A stretch of 64,000 nt of DNA from Siphonodentalium dalli (GCA_032622095.1 CP136065.1:111145195-111209194), one strand, 5' to 3'; positions 1 through 11,850 are shown, counted from the stretch's first letter. The notes: generated by a model not told the origin, from the sequence alone. Made by a program: numbers and translations.

Positions 1-560
1 ATCACAAGAGTCAGTTGTCTATTATTTTCGCCATAACAAGACCATACCATTTGATGGCATAATAGTTAATAATCACGTGTACTGTGTATCCAACGAACCG
101 GAAGTAAAACCTATCGAATATGAACTCTAATAATCGACCAGTTGAAAAGTAGGACATTTGTCACAGCCAATCAAATATCAACATCGATTTCCAGAGTTGC
201 CGTCACTATAGCGATTTGAAGTAAACATTGTATCTGAATCCTAATTAATACATATAACATATAGGAACTTTGAAATATTTTGACTATGGTATAGATAGGT
301 GAATTGGAAAGGGGATTAAACAACACGCCCAGGGTATTTCATTAAGTTTGCTCTTATGACGATCGCGCTTCGCTATCAACTTCTCAGCCATTGTTTACAA
401 TCAAAAGTACCAGCAGTATGCCACACCAAAATAATACGACACACACATTGTATGGTGTTTAAAAGTTGTATACCAATATGTACCGTTACTGACAATATTC
501 CGTTGCTAACAATAAGCCGTAATACTAACACAGTACCACTAATATATCTGGGACTTTCTC
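1..560. other. Stretch with nothing recognised
   Basis: AT-rich sequence with no convincing ORF, repeat border or RNA gene. Short open frames are what chance gives at this base composition. Confidence 0.5.
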
Positions 561-574
561 ATGATCACAGTGGA

Positions 575-1015
575 TCAACGGACACGAACCAAAACCGGAA
601 GTCGTAGATTTCGAGGTGGAGAAATATCAGTCGACAAATATTTGTTGACATTTTTCGACGGTTTTTTTGGGGAAAATAAACGCTTGGATAGCATATCTGA
701 CCAACTGAAGGTGAGTGAATATTTCTTCACTAATGTTCGGACACCGACGATCAATTTAAGTGTTGTCAGTGTTCTATCGCCGAAAAAATGCAATTTAATC
801 ATCGCCACGAGACGATTTGTTCCCCAAAATATCCCAGAAAATCATGCTTTTCACATTCATCGCAGACAGCTGTCGCAACAACCAATATACCAATCGAAAG
901 GGCTGTCCCTCCACGAATGCATATTTTGAATATTTTCACAGACTGTCTCAACATTCCAAATTTCATCCTTTGATGCGGGTACCCACCTCGAAAATACTGT
1001 CCGGTTAGTCCCGAA
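575..1015 (+). repeat. Dispersed repeat D, plus copy
   Basis: Part of this stretch (about 820-1010) recurs inverted at 2985-3204: the same run from the Cys/His-rich-looking segment through the GGGTACCCACCTCGAAAATA motif to the CTGTCCGGTTAGTC motif. Several overlapping open frames exist in both copies, but the two copies do not share one intact frame. I read it as a non-coding dispersed repeat rather than a gene. Confidence 0.6.
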
Positions 1016-2720
1016 CAATTTAATCATTAGTTGTAAACAATCTGTCCGCTTAGTCGTGATTTTGCTGAAGTCTGCCATCTTCAATTTCTGGTCGAAAAGG
1101 CAACTTTGCCGCAGATGATGGGCGTTTCATTTGACTTTTGCGTTGCCACAATGGTTCTGGGTGTTCATAATGTTGTATGTCTCCTGTGACAACATAACAT
1201 CCAGGTGGTGTCTTATATTTAGAACTGAACTGTAACCTGTAACTGAAATCCAACCACGAAGTACATGTTTGGTTAACATAATTATAACTTTTGATGTATG
1301 TCATATTGTTAACTCTGACTTGTCATCACTCTCGGAAGGGCGACATAAAAAAAATGTTAGATTTACATCCATTTTTTTTTTCAAAAACAAATTCCAGGCA
1401 CGTATGATGGGCTGGGTGGGTGTCTCTCGGGTCCGAAAAGCATTTTTTTTCCATGTGCTAATATCTTTTCTATTTCTGCTATTGAGTCTTATTTTGATGT
1501 GTTTTGAACAGAAACAGGTCATATATTGTTAATAGCAATGCTATATAGTAGGTTATCAGAAGTTGGATCAGTTGCACAATGGCCAACAATAACCCAAATT
1601 CAACTTGATAGAACTGCGCTATTAGAAAAATAAAAAGGATTCCATCTACTGATACAACAAAATAAGAATAACTATGCAGAAAAGTCAGCTGAAAATAAGC
1701 AATGCAATGAAAGCACACTTGACCATATGTGACATGGAAATAAAGATATAATAAATAACGGAATAAAATAGACTTTTGACAACGAAAAACATAAAATGGA
1801 CCAGCTTGTAATGTTAACAGTAACAAAGATTTTATCGTCACTGATATCGTGAGCATAAAAGAAGTGAGATTGGGCTATCCATCCATATGTTATTCCCAAT
1901 TATTACGAAGCCTATTACTTCAGGCAGTGGCTACCAGCCTGCCATTAGACACTATAACATGTTTCCTCAGTTCTGGTTTCTGAGAAACCACAAGAAGAGT
2001 CATGCGGGTATATCATGGTTATGTCTGGTATTAGCATTATTCTTCAAACTGGGATGAACAGTTGTATTTTCACATGTTTTGATAAACAATTTGGTTCAAG
2101 CAATATATCAGATTTCAAATATCAAAATATCAAATAATCTGAAATGTGTTGTACCGTGTAGTCTGTAGAATACTCAAATGTGAATATGTGACTAGATCGT
2201 GTGACTATATATTATGAAAATGAATCTTAATCAAAACTTTGGCACTCTGCCTATCCCTAGAAATGTGATTATGTTGACACATTTCTTGATTAATGACACT
2301 TATATGATAAATTAAAATAGTATCATTATCTTCATTATGCACTATATATTCTATTAAAATCTCGCGCAATAAACTATGATAATCAGGGATAATCAGCTAT
2401 TTGGTTGGTCAATTGATAGTTTTCTAAAATTTAGGGGGTGGGTGTCCAAAACTGAATGAAAAAAAAATTCCTGAAACGAAAAAAAAAGGGTGGGTGTCCA
2501 AAATTGCCTGGAAAATAAACCCGAAAACAGAAGACATTGGGTGGGTGGACTAAAACATACTCTCGGAGGGGTGTACAGCTATATATGTTACTAATATTAG
2601 CTTAAGTTCAAGTCCACTTTAAGTTTTTAAGTATCAAATTTCTAAATACTGGCTGAAATATCGAACTATTGGAAAATACATCTATACCTCCCACCATCAC
2701 AACAATCCTGTTGCTACGGC
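1016..2720. other. Stretch with nothing recognised
   Basis: No gene found. Around 1400 and 2430-2580 the phrase GGGTGGGTGTCC recurs with A-rich spacers, a short degenerate repeat of unknown origin. The rest is AT-rich unique-looking sequence. Confidence 0.4.
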
Positions 2721-2984
2721 CTTAGACGTGGAGGGCATTGTAATATTCTTGTTCTAAAAATATTTCCATGAATAATTCTTTGATTAATGACCTTACACGA
2801 TCTGAACGAATATTATGGGAACAAATTGCAAACTGTACTCGATAACTAAACTTGATCAGTATACTATAGTTGCAACAGAAAAGCAGTTGGCCATAAAACG
2901 TGCCACTGTTAACGAAAGGCAGCCAACCAACTAATCCATTTCGACTCTTGATTGAACAACAATAACTGTCCGCCGGGTCTGGTG

Positions 2985-3204
2985 GATTGCGACTAAATTC
3001 CGGGGTGGACATGACTAACCGGACAGTATTTTCGAGGTGGGTACCCGCATCAAAAGATGAAATTTGGAATGTTGAGACAGTCGGAAAATTCTCAAAATAT
3101 GCATTCGTGGGGGGGGGGGGGGGGACAACCCTTTCGATTGGTATATAGGTTGTTGCGACAGCTGTCTGCGATGAATGTGAAAAGCATATTTTGGGGAAAT
3201 ACAT
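2985..3204 (-). repeat. Dispersed repeat D, inverted copy
   Basis: Inverted relative of 820-1010. A 14-base G run (3110-3124) interrupts it where the plus copy has no such run. A 160-codon minus-strand frame crosses this stretch, but it is not conserved in the partner copy, so I do not call a gene. Confidence 0.6.
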
Positions 3205-3242
3205 TTACAAAAGTGGCTTTTTCGTTAAATGTATATAAATAT

Positions 3243-3424
3243 AAGGATTAACTGTCATGTGGACTATTTTTATGGAGATGTAACCGTGAGGTAAGTGGTC
3301 ATAACTTGTATGTAAAACCCTTCGGATTTTACACAAGTTATGTGAAGGGTTTTACATGCAAGTTATGACCACTTACCTCACGGTTATATATCCATAAAAA
3401 CAGTCCACATGACAATTAATCATC
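3243..3424. repeat. Foldback palindrome, copy 1
   Basis: Two ~80 nt arms (about 3243-3324 and 3342-3424) are near-perfect reverse complements, with only ~17 nt between them. The arms start at GGATTAACTGTCATGTGG and contain CCGTGAGGTAAGTGGTCATA. A transcript would fold into one long hairpin. A second copy lies at 11851-12011. Both copies are preceded by the same ~35 nt stretch beginning ACATTTACAAAAGTGGCTTT, so the mobile unit probably includes it. Confidence 0.8.
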
Positions 3425-3675
3425 AAAATGGCGACTTGAAGTAAGGCAGCATTTGTTGGTGGAAAGTTTTAATTACACTTTTGCTATGTCATAATTGGTC
3501 CTGTGTCATACTCGTGTGAAGATACCAAACTACTGAAGATTTAACAGTCATCGTGAACATAATTGTGTGTTAAAGTGCCAGGTAACAACGAACATTAACG
3601 TGTTTCCGCCGGTGCGATTTTTGTCATCTATTGTCGACTTATCGTGACTCAAATAATATACAACACCAGAATAGC

Positions 3676-3831
3676 ATGGCAGACAAACGTTCAACTCCAA
3701 TGAGTTCGACATCTAGTGCAGATGAAAGCATGGCATCAGAACAGGCAAAAGTCCCTAATAAACCAAAAAAAGTTCTGACTGTTCCTCCAAAAAAACTGAA
3801 AATGTCAAGTGACGCTACTGGCACGAAATAG
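3676..3831 (+). CDS. Possible short Ser/Lys-rich ORF (51 aa)
   Basis: An ATG with A at -3 and G at +4 opens 51 codons rich in Ser, Lys and Pro, ending in TAG. The composition (Ser/Thr-rich head, basic PKK tail) resembles the disordered N-terminus of a nuclear or transposon protein, but there is no domain and no splice donor that I trust. It begins about 250 nt downstream of the foldback palindrome, after what could be a 5' leader. It could equally be chance. I do not recognise a family. Confidence 0.2.
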   Translation: MADKRSTPMSSTSSADESMASEQAKVPNKPKKVLTVPPKKLKMSSDATGTK

Positions 3832-4749
3832 TCTATTATAAATTTGGGGGACTTTTATTTTCATAACCTGATCTATACTCTTTCACATAATGGCAAACAA
3901 TTGTTTATTGAAATTTATGAAATTAATTAATGGTCTTCACCGCATAATTACCCACCCACATACTGTATCACATGTGAATTCTGAAATTGTAATTATCTAC
4001 CACTGAACTGCTCTTAATCCAGCTTTTACATATCATAGTACCCCCCCCCCCCCCACATATTGGCTATTTGGTGACCTCACCCCACTACTAACTATATTCA
4101 GTACTCACGACCATATATACATAATTTAATATACATATATAAAGCATTATCTTACCATTCCCACTGCATTTCAGATCCATCATATGTCACTATTCACTAA
4201 TTAAACTCAATAACGATATTCTCCTTCATTTGTCAATCATAAGTTGGAAAACAACCCGAAACACCTTTATTAACATTGTATAGCCACAAAGATCCCATCC
4301 ACACTGACGAAAACCATACAGCCAGACCATTCACACAAACTGCACGGAATCCTCGACATTTATACCAAATTGACAAACTCGTCGCCTCATCGGAGTCGGA
4401 TGGCAACATTACCCTAATTGACACAGTATCTGGCGTGTACCGAAATCAGGCCTGTATCCCAGTCATCATGTGTCAAATTGAGCGTATCTTTATCATGGAA
4501 TCATGAAATGACGTATATTCATATAATTATGTACAACGATTTATCGTGATTTAATCTGACATTGTGGCCATTTTGATATAAAGTGTGACCTCTCCCATAC
4601 CACAGTCGTCTCATATATATAGGATATGAATACTCTTTGGTATAATATACTAAAGCACAATGATTCAATGGGATATCCACACAATTACGTGTGTTTTAAT
4701 CATATTTGGCGAACTAAATTGATGCAGAAGTGTAATAAATAAAGTGATA
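3832..4749. other. Stretch with nothing recognised
   Basis: AT-rich with a 14-base C run near 4043. The open frames at 4233-4506 lie on both strands and look like chance. No repeat border seen. Confidence 0.4.
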
Positions 4750-4890
4750 AATTGGTTCCGAGAATTGCGTTTGGTGGTTCGCTCGTGGCGGGGGACGCCT
4801 GGTGAGAAACTCGTGGGCGAACGCGCACTCGTTTATTACCGGCGTCTCTCGCCTCTCGTGAATTATTTGATGTAGTTCTCGGAACCAATT
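4750..4890. mobile_element. Small GC-rich inverted-repeat element
   Basis: A 15 bp perfect terminal inverted repeat, AATTGGTTCCGAGAA at 4750-4764 and its complement at 4876-4890, encloses ~110 bp that is markedly more GC-rich than the flanks. The size and ends fit a short MITE or a decayed repeat end. No coding content. The superfamily cannot be told from one copy. Confidence 0.55.
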
Positions 4891-5286
4891 GATTACTCTC
4901 TATATAGTGCATTTTTGATCTTATAATATAAAATCACACATATTTTCTATGTTACATATACATGATATTGATATCGATTGGTAATATATTTAAATAATAT
5001 ATTTAAATTGATCTGAATTTTAAGCTGGGAAGAAATAGCCATTCGTATATGATCCACTGTTGATTTATTTAGTTATTTTTTTATTTGAACGGCCAATATA
5101 CATTCGAAATAATGTATCTATTTGTCTATAACTACAAGCGCAGAACAAAGACCATCATTTATAAATTACCAACATTCTAATTTCAATCACTTTGACTGAT
5201 TCCTCATATATATATGATGTAGTAACTCCAGTCGAATAATATTATACTATACCTTAGACCCAACATGGGGAAATTGTTCGAATATA
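4891..5286. other. AT-rich spacer
   Basis: Very AT-rich sequence with no recognised feature. It may be the 5' part of the LINE that follows. Confidence 0.35.
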
Positions 5287-6772
5287 ATGGACCAAATAAA
5301 TGAATGGAATGCTTCCCACCAGCTTACTGACATCTATAATATTATATTTATGTATACATTAGATATATTAGAAAGAGGCGTGAATGGGTATCCAAACCAT
5401 AAATATCAAATTGTGTTCAAATTTTTAAACTGGTACTCACTATTAAGGAATAGTTTCGGACGTTTGGGCTATAAATGTGACACTAACAATCTCAATAGTG
5501 AATACTATGATCGGTGAAATAACTCTCGGTGAAGTCCAGGCAAATAAAAAATTTGTCTTTACTAACACAAATAATGGAGATGACTGTGGCACAAATATCA
5601 ATCCATACGAGCTTATTAACCATTCCTGTAACTATTACGCACCCTCACAATTTCGGGATAAAATAACGAAAACAAATAAAAGCACTTCTTTAATGGTCCT
5701 TAATTGCAAAAGCTTGAATGCTGATTGGGATAACTTCAGAGAATTGTTATGTGATATACAAAATGATGATAATACTTTCGATGTAATCGCACTTTCAGAG
5801 ATCTTCAGGATAAAAGAATCATATAATTTACCCGGTTACCAACCATTTGAATATTCAACGCGTCCAGATAACGACGATGGAAGAGGTGGGGTTGGGCTAT
5901 TTATAAAAAATGGCATAACATTCCAGCATAGACCTGATTTATCAGTATATATTCCACATGTAAGCGAAACGATATTTGTTGAAATAAACCCCAATCAAAG
6001 AAACTCATATGTTATATGGTCAATATACAGACCCAACACAGCTCCTATGGCATATATTGATGCTTTCGTATCCCATATTGATAGCATAATGGAAAAACTT
6101 AATGAATCGCACACGAAAGCTTATTTAATTGTAGATTTCAATATAGATTTACTGAACTCCGAAAATCATTCAAAAACCAACGAATTTGTAGACAACATAT
6201 TTGAACGGTGCTATCTCCCTGTGATCACTAAGCCAACCTGAGTCACTGATTTCTCAGCTGCCCTGATTGATACATACAAACTCAAAACGGACCTTCGACT
6301 GCGGAATTATATTATCAGATGTTTCTGACCATTTTGCAACATTTTACATTGAACATGAATTTACTCAAAAAGAGATTAACACACAGCGACAACCATTAGC
6401 ACCCGTTAGGGTGATAAATGAAAAAAAAAAACACGACCATATTCAAATACATCTTGAGTCGTCTATCATTTGACTCGGTTTTTGGTTGCTCGTCAGCAGA
6501 ACTAGCTTACAATAACTTTATAGAACAATATGTTGCCGCATATGAACAAGCGTTCCCACTTAGATACCCCGAACAAAAAATATATCAAAAGAGAACCTTG
6601 GATGACCAACGGCTTATTGCAATCTTCCCTGAATAAAAAAAAACTATTTACAAAAAAACTTTCTCATCCAACTAAAGAAAATGCAGACAAATACCAAACT
6701 TTTTGCAGAATATTCAACCAAGTGAAAAGGAAGAGTAAAAACGATTACTATAAATCAAAACTTGGAACTTCT
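5287..6772 (+). pseudogene. Non-LTR retrotransposon: endonuclease and start of RT region
   Basis: The frame at 5477-6241 encodes an endonuclease/exonuclease/phosphatase (EEP) domain of the LINE ORF2 type: VLNCKSLNADW, then VIALSE (catalytic Glu), GRGGVGLFIKN, then VIWSIYRP and IVDFNIDL in the later catalytic positions. After a stop at 6241 the protein continues in other frames, with DVSDHF (the EEP Ser-Asp-His end motif) near 6317 and then WMTNGLLQSSLNKK at about 6598, the conserved linker that precedes the RT in CR1/Jockey-group LINEs. The homology stops at about 6772, where an inverted gag fragment begins. A separate 76-codon frame at 5287-5517 lies just upstream and may be the end of ORF1. 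The gene is broken by frameshifts and lacks the RT core. Confidence 0.85.
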
Positions 6773-7898
6773 CGGTTGGCATGGGAGATCCGCTGGCAGT
6801 CGACGCCCGTTGATGATCACCGTACATCATTAGAACTCGTAATGGCCTGTGATCTCCCCTGGGGGTTTGTCTGCGGTCACCACTGTTGTACCTCTGCCGT
6901 TGTTGATGTACAGCCTTGGTCGCGTAGTGGTACCACTGGACGCTGTCTTTGGCTACCCAATTGCAGCGGTCTGGCCTGCTGCCTTGTCCTGGAGCCCCAA
7001 GCAAAACTGGAGGCGCACTTGGCTGTCCATATAATCCCTTGGCAGGGTCCCATAGGCAGATAATCCCAACGCCAGTATTCGATCAGCCCATTCGTTGTTG
7101 GACTCATCTGGTTGTTGAGATGCTTGCTGAAACCTAAGTTGAGAACTTTGCAGGAGCTCCTGGGATCCAAAACTACGCTCCAACTTGCGCATAATGTCCA
7201 TTTTATCAATGGCTGGGTCCTGTACTAGTAGGGTCCGGTATACTTATCCGGCCGTCCCTTCCAGAAACCAAACCAAGTTCTTCACCGTCTCGGATGACTT
7301 CCATCGTTGGGCGTCAACCTGTAGCTCAAATTTCATCTTGAATGCTGCCGGTGCCATCAAATATTAGATGTTTTGGTGCCCGGTTGTCTTGAGGCCTTGC
7401 TGCATGTGGGTCATCGGCTGGTGCTCGATCATGGGGTTTCTTCTGGTTGGTGGTCTGTTCTAATACAAATTTTTCCAGTTGGTCTACTCTGTCTTGGAGC
7501 TTCCTATCCCTACCCGATGACTGATCAGTGTTCCGTTTAGTTGGTGAGCCCAATATGACGTGGGAAATTCTGTCCTCCAAATCATCTGGGGTCCCGGGCT
7601 CCTCGGTTTCTACTATTGCTTTAACACCCGGTGGCTCAGGAAGCAGAGTGATGTTACGTGTATCCTCACACATAGCCCGATCATCACACTCCATATCCTG
7701 TCTGCTTTCTAAATCAACCGCGTCAAGCAGTTGTTCTGTGATTCTGAGACACGGCACCAATCGCATGTTCTCTGGTGTAATATTCCCCATTGCGTGCCTA
7801 TACCAGACAATTAATGAGGCAGTCTTCTTTCCTACACCCGGGATATCCAGCAATTCCTGGTACGAGCATTGATTAATTTTTACTTTCCTCGGGTACAT
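6773..7898 (-). pseudogene. Ty3/gypsy-like gag with helix-hairpin-helix N-terminus
   Basis: The frame starting at ATG 7898 opens with a helix-hairpin-helix: INQCSYQELLDIPGVGKKTA, then an Arg- and Gly-containing second half (residues ~8-45). It continues through an acidic/proline linker and a short coiled-coil-like stretch to FDGTGS at about 7330. A frameshift there moves the reading to the frame ending in WADRILALGLSAYG and RLQFCLGLQDKAAGQ (about 7120-6955), which is the gag capsid-like core of invertebrate LTR retrotransposons. A second shift near 6950 leads to VQWYHYATKAVH. No zinc knuckle, protease or polymerase follows, because the sequence changes to the LINE at ~6772. Two frameshifts make it a pseudogene. 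Confidence 0.75.
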
Positions 7899-8079
7899 GG
7901 TTGCGTGTTGAAATGTACCGGAAAGTATAACGTTGAATTGCTCCTTCAGAAAAGATGCAATATTTAGGGTGAAAATGCGTCAAATGTCCTTCACTGAATG
8001 AAATTGTTCACAGCTAATGCCTTTGTTAAAGCAGTTAACGGGGCCAATACTGATCACTTCTTTGAAGTGGTCAGGATTC

Positions 8080-8690
8080 TCCTTCACTGAAGGAACGGGA
8101 ACAATGTGTCTGAATTTCCTCGCTGAAGAAAATCTCGGTCGGGAGCTGGTGTCGCTTTAATAAAAGCGTTGAGTGGGAGGTGTCCCTTTAATTTCTGGAC
8201 AATGACTAATTTCCTTCCCGAAAGGAAACGTGAAATTGAGTTTAATGAAATATGAATATGATGTATATGAAATTGAGGTGTCACTTTAATGAAATGTAAA
8301 TGACGTGTGAACGTGAAATATGGCTTTAATGAAATATGAATGAACTGACGTATGTGAACGTGAGATATGACTTTAAGGAAATGTGAATATGTATGTGAAG
8401 TGTCACTTTAATGAAATGTAAATGATGTATGTGAAAGTGAAATATGACTTGTTATGAAATTATGTGTATGAACATGAAGTCTCACTTTAATGAATTGTGG
8501 ATGAATTGACGTGTGTCAACTTGAAGTGTGACTTTAATGAATTGACAATGACTGCAATTTCCTTCGCAGAAGGAAATCAGTTGTTAGAGCAGGTGAAATG
8601 TGGAATGTCACTTTAATGTTGAAGTGCAACTTTGAGATGACTGTGGAAATGTTGATTGTTATGAAAATGAAACTTCCCTTTAAAGATTAC
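8080..8690. repeat. Degenerate minisatellite in the LTR-element leader
   Basis: Loose tandem units built on CACTTTAATGAAATGT, AATGATGTATGTGAA and GTGAAATATGAC, of roughly 50-60 bp with many indels. They lie between the gag start (7898) and the putative LTR (9161-9359), so they are probably part of the untranslated leader of the minus-strand retroelement. Confidence 0.6.
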
Positions 8691-9141
8691 AATGGGTACT
8701 GATTTATATCTTCACCGAAGACAGACATAAACAGATGTTGTCTATTCGTTTTGAGTGTGTTTTATTTACGCTGAACTTCAAGTGAAGTCCAATGAATGTA
8801 CTGGTTCTCTGTCCTGTCCAACGCTGCAATGTTATTGTTGACAGCTGATGTTACAACTTCCGGTTTGACCCGGTGACCTTTCGAGCTCTTCTGTGCCCGT
8901 CGGTGGAAATGGTCACCTCGAGGTGATTGCAGACTATAAAATGTTCACAAGTGCTCAGAAATTAGGTGAATCTTCCTCTGGGTCCAAAATCCTGTCCTTA
9001 AAGCACTTCTTCTCGTCCCCTCTGTATGTATACGTATATATAAACGAAGTTTGGTCCGAAAACGGATTTTGCAGCCGTGCTCCAAAAATAGCCCCGGCCC
9101 AAATTTCAAAAAAATTGTCGGAGAAAAGTCCTCCAAAAGTC

Positions 9142-9159
9142 AGTTTTGCGACGACGCCA
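9142..9159 (-). promoter_or_regulatory. Possible tRNA primer-binding site
   Basis: On the minus strand the stretch TGGCGTCGTCGCAAAACT starts one base after the putative LTR ending in CA. Its TGG start and position fit a primer-binding site. The matching tRNA 3' end has not been identified. Confidence 0.35.
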
Positions 9160-9160
9160 G

Positions 9161-9359
9161 TGAAGTAAACTTACACCCTACAAGGTGCAGACGTCCCGCA
9201 AGTCGTCGTCGAGAGTGTCCGTCGATTGGTATCACTGGCCGGCTGATGCAGATGGATTATCTTACAAGCAGGTCATTGGTGTGATCGTGGATCGGCGTGG
9301 TAATTCTGTCTATTCCCGCGCATGCGCTATAAGTCAGGAATTCCCCAAAATCAACTACA
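9161..9359 (-). mobile_element. Putative 5' LTR of the gag element
   Basis: Read on the minus strand, this 199 bp block starts TGTAGTTGATTTTGG and ends TTTACTTCA, i.e. TG...CA, followed at once by a possible primer-binding site and then the leader and gag. That order is right for the 5' LTR of the element at 6773-7898. No second LTR copy is visible to confirm the borders. Confidence 0.4.
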
Positions 9360-9649
9360 ATATGTAATCTTGTCCTTTATAAACAGAAATGATGGATATG
9401 AACAAAATGAATAGCGATCTTTTTAAAAAAGGCTCTTATTTTGTCATATAGTCTAAAAGTATAATACTTCAGTCATACTCACTGCACTCATGATAGAGTA
9501 ATATTGCCCAGTGCTTGGTATAACCAGTACATATACCAGCATACTATGTACACCATGTAAATGGTTTGGGATACGCCATTCATGAATATTTTTTTCTCCA
9601 TATTTTCATGTATTTAGATGTTACTATACTTCACGTCATTTTACTATTT

Positions 9650-9795
9650 AAGTTTCATTTCCAAACAGGGGCGACAGGAAGACGGCCTAGCTGGCCATGC
9701 CGCTCCTGTACAATATAATCATGTTTATTTCTGTATATTTCACTGTCAGCGTTATGTTTGTAAATATTGTACAAAATAAACAATCAATCAATCCT
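9650..9795 (+). mobile_element. LINE 3' end with AATC tail
   Basis: GC-richer block with GGCCTAGCTGGCCATGCCGC, then an AT-rich stretch with TGTACAAAATAAAC, ending in the simple repeat (AATC)n at ~9780-9794. This is the usual 3' end of CR1/L2-group LINEs, on the same strand as the endonuclease at 5477. It is therefore probably the far end of that element, separated from it by the inverted LTR-gag insertion and a deletion of the RT core. Confidence 0.65.
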
Positions 9796-10380
9796 TATGT
9801 AAAGTATATACACATGCAGGTTTGATGCTGTAAAACATATGCATGACTGTTCTTACCAAGTGCAATAGTCATTCCATACCTTGTACATAACTTTATTACA
9901 ACAGGAGTGCATGGTTTAGGCTACCACTCCGAGAGGGTGGATATGTAGTCAACTGTCAAAACTATATAAGACTTCTTTTTGGTGTTATTGACGTGATTGG
10001 TGCGTATATATTTCCATTGAAGTTGTATATAAATGGTTGAAAGTTTGTTGTTTTGCATAAAGCTATAGCACACGTGTTTTGACAATAATACAGATGGTAG
10101 ATTATTCCATTTTCAACATGGGTGTCTGTAACAGTCTATTGTAACTGTAACTCTAATTTTCCATTAAGACTACACCCTGGTGGTTTATAAATGATTTGTG
10201 AGTCCTTGGTACTGCAGTGTGTTTTGCATTCGATTTTTTCTCTGTGTTCTGTCCTTCCATTCCTGTTGACACGTACTGATAACCTATTTATGATCGAAAC
10301 ATCTGAAAACATGTTAAATTTTACATATATCAGCTTGATTTTTTCAAAGATGTCATGAGTTTGTTTTCTTTATATTTCAG
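9796..10380. other. Spacer, possible intron
   Basis: No feature of its own. It ends in a good splice acceptor (pyrimidine-rich TTCTTTATATTTCAG, 10366-10380) in front of the exon-like segment described next. Confidence 0.35.
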
Positions 10381-10658
10381 AAAAGAGCATCAAATGGTAT
10401 TGTTGCTGTTGCAAAGATAGAGAAAATGACCAAGTGAGGGAATATTGCCTTAGTTTATTGTGGAGTGGACTCAACGATAGGGTTCGCCATGACGCAGTCC
10501 GTTGTGGAAACGGGCCACGCATGATGATCTACTGGAAGATTGACATGTGCCAGTTTAAAAAACCTTACGAAATACTTTCTGTTGGGACACCGATTACTAG
10601 CAGGCAATTTGCTAATGCAAGTATTCCATATATATATGTGCGTTGTCTTCTTTGTTAG
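10381..10658 (+). pseudogene. Exon-like fragment of a DUF6589-like protein (C-terminal part)
   Basis: The frame is open from the acceptor at 10380 to a stop at 10658. It contains KWYCCCCKDREN, then RHDAVRCGNGPRMM and IYWKIDMCQFKK. From memory, the pattern D-x-x-x-x-G-x-GPR, about 3-4 residues, W-K, then F-K, matches the distal part of the metazoan family I know as DUF6589-like, the same broad family as the proteins at 30343 and 47446. After FKK the similarity stops and the frame looks random, so the exon is truncated, just before a degenerate TTAA MITE. The family call is from recall only. Confidence 0.4.
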
Positions 10659-10734
10659 TTACATTTCCGCTCATATGCCAAACATAATCGGAGTGTAAAT
10701 AGAATAGTGTCGTCAAGACGTAAGATGGTATACG

Positions 10735-11110
10735 TAAACAAGAACCTGCTCGTGTTATAACAGTTGTGTTTTTGTTAGTGTAACATAGCGCAATTTATTG
10801 GTTAATCACACAAAAATTATATAAACGCTCTTTATTATTTCCATATCAGGAAAAGGGTAACAGAAAAACGCTCTTTATGTTTACCATATCCGGATCTAAA
10901 GAAAAACCAGGAAACGTACCTCTTTTTTTGGGTGTGGGGGGGCATTTGTTTAGCAGACAAGGAGGGGAATTGACAGTAACATAATGTTTATGCCATATTT
11001 CTGATTGGGAACAGAACAAAGTCCGTCTATATCCGACTATTTATGGCGGTTTTTGACTGAGGTGAATATTTTAACAGCATACCCACCTCCAAGGCCGCCC
11101 GTATCTTTAA
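10735..11110 (-). mobile_element. TTAA MITE family A, diverged and truncated copy
   Basis: Minus-strand relative of the MITE at 14632-15121. It keeps the tripartite ATAAAGAGCG module (10826-10878), the TTTTTGACTGAGG / CACCTCCAAGG end and a TTAA at 11107-11110. The left end has decayed and its TTAA is not visible. Confidence 0.65.
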
Positions 11111-11805
11111 GGTTGTGCAGTTATAACCGAACAGTTTGAATATAAATTCTATAAAGCGTGTAGCGCAGTTATATAAAAAAACATTCAAATTGTTCGGTTA
11201 TAACTCATAACCTTAATCGAAACAAGAGTTATTTCTTATAATTTAATCCGTCATTTACCTGGAGTACCTCTAAAAAGTAAAAGATGGAAGTATAACGATC
11301 ATATTGACATTGAGAGAAGTTCCGACGGAAAGACATGTTAAGTTGAAAGAGACACCTGTCACTCAATGAAAACTGGTGCCCATCGAGTGATGAAATCGAG
11401 TCGGCTTTTCGGCGTTTTTATTGGCTATTCGCAACTCAACTCAGCTGTAATGGGATTGATATATTCGACCGCTGTGACACAAACCCGTATTGGTTTTAAT
11501 ATATTTACATACTAAGTGTTGTCATCACTAAATCCAGCATTATGATTGGTCGGCGCCCACGTGGCTAGTTGCAGTTATTTCTCGGTGAATGCGTAACGGT
11601 TCATAACACCAAGCTCATAACACCATCGATACGTCATTGGGTTTGGAAAGACGAACGTGTAATGTTTTGGGCGCATTTGGACTCGCGCAGGATTGACTTA
11701 ATACATCATCGGGTTTCAATATGAAGAAAATTGTTCCTATTAACTTTTGCCAAGGGTGCTATTGGGTATTTTAGGGCTGTTTTTGTCACGATACACTTTT
11801 CGATT
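11111..11805. other. Stretch with nothing recognised
   Basis: Unique-looking sequence. An ~18 nt block, ACTGTTCGGTTATAAC-like, occurs twice in opposite orientation near 11120 and 11195. No gene. Confidence 0.35.
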
Positions 11806-11850
11806 TAAATACATTTACAAAAGTGGCTTTTTCGCTAAATGTATATAATT

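Noticed and set aside
2722-3204. 160-codon minus-strand frame with a Pro run
   Set aside because: It crosses dispersed repeat D, whose inverted copy at 820-1010 does not keep the frame. The Pro run comes from the 14-base G tract.
8893-9284. Overlapping plus-strand frames of 77-91 codons
   Set aside because: They lie antisense to the leader and LTR of the minus-strand retroelement and show no family signature.
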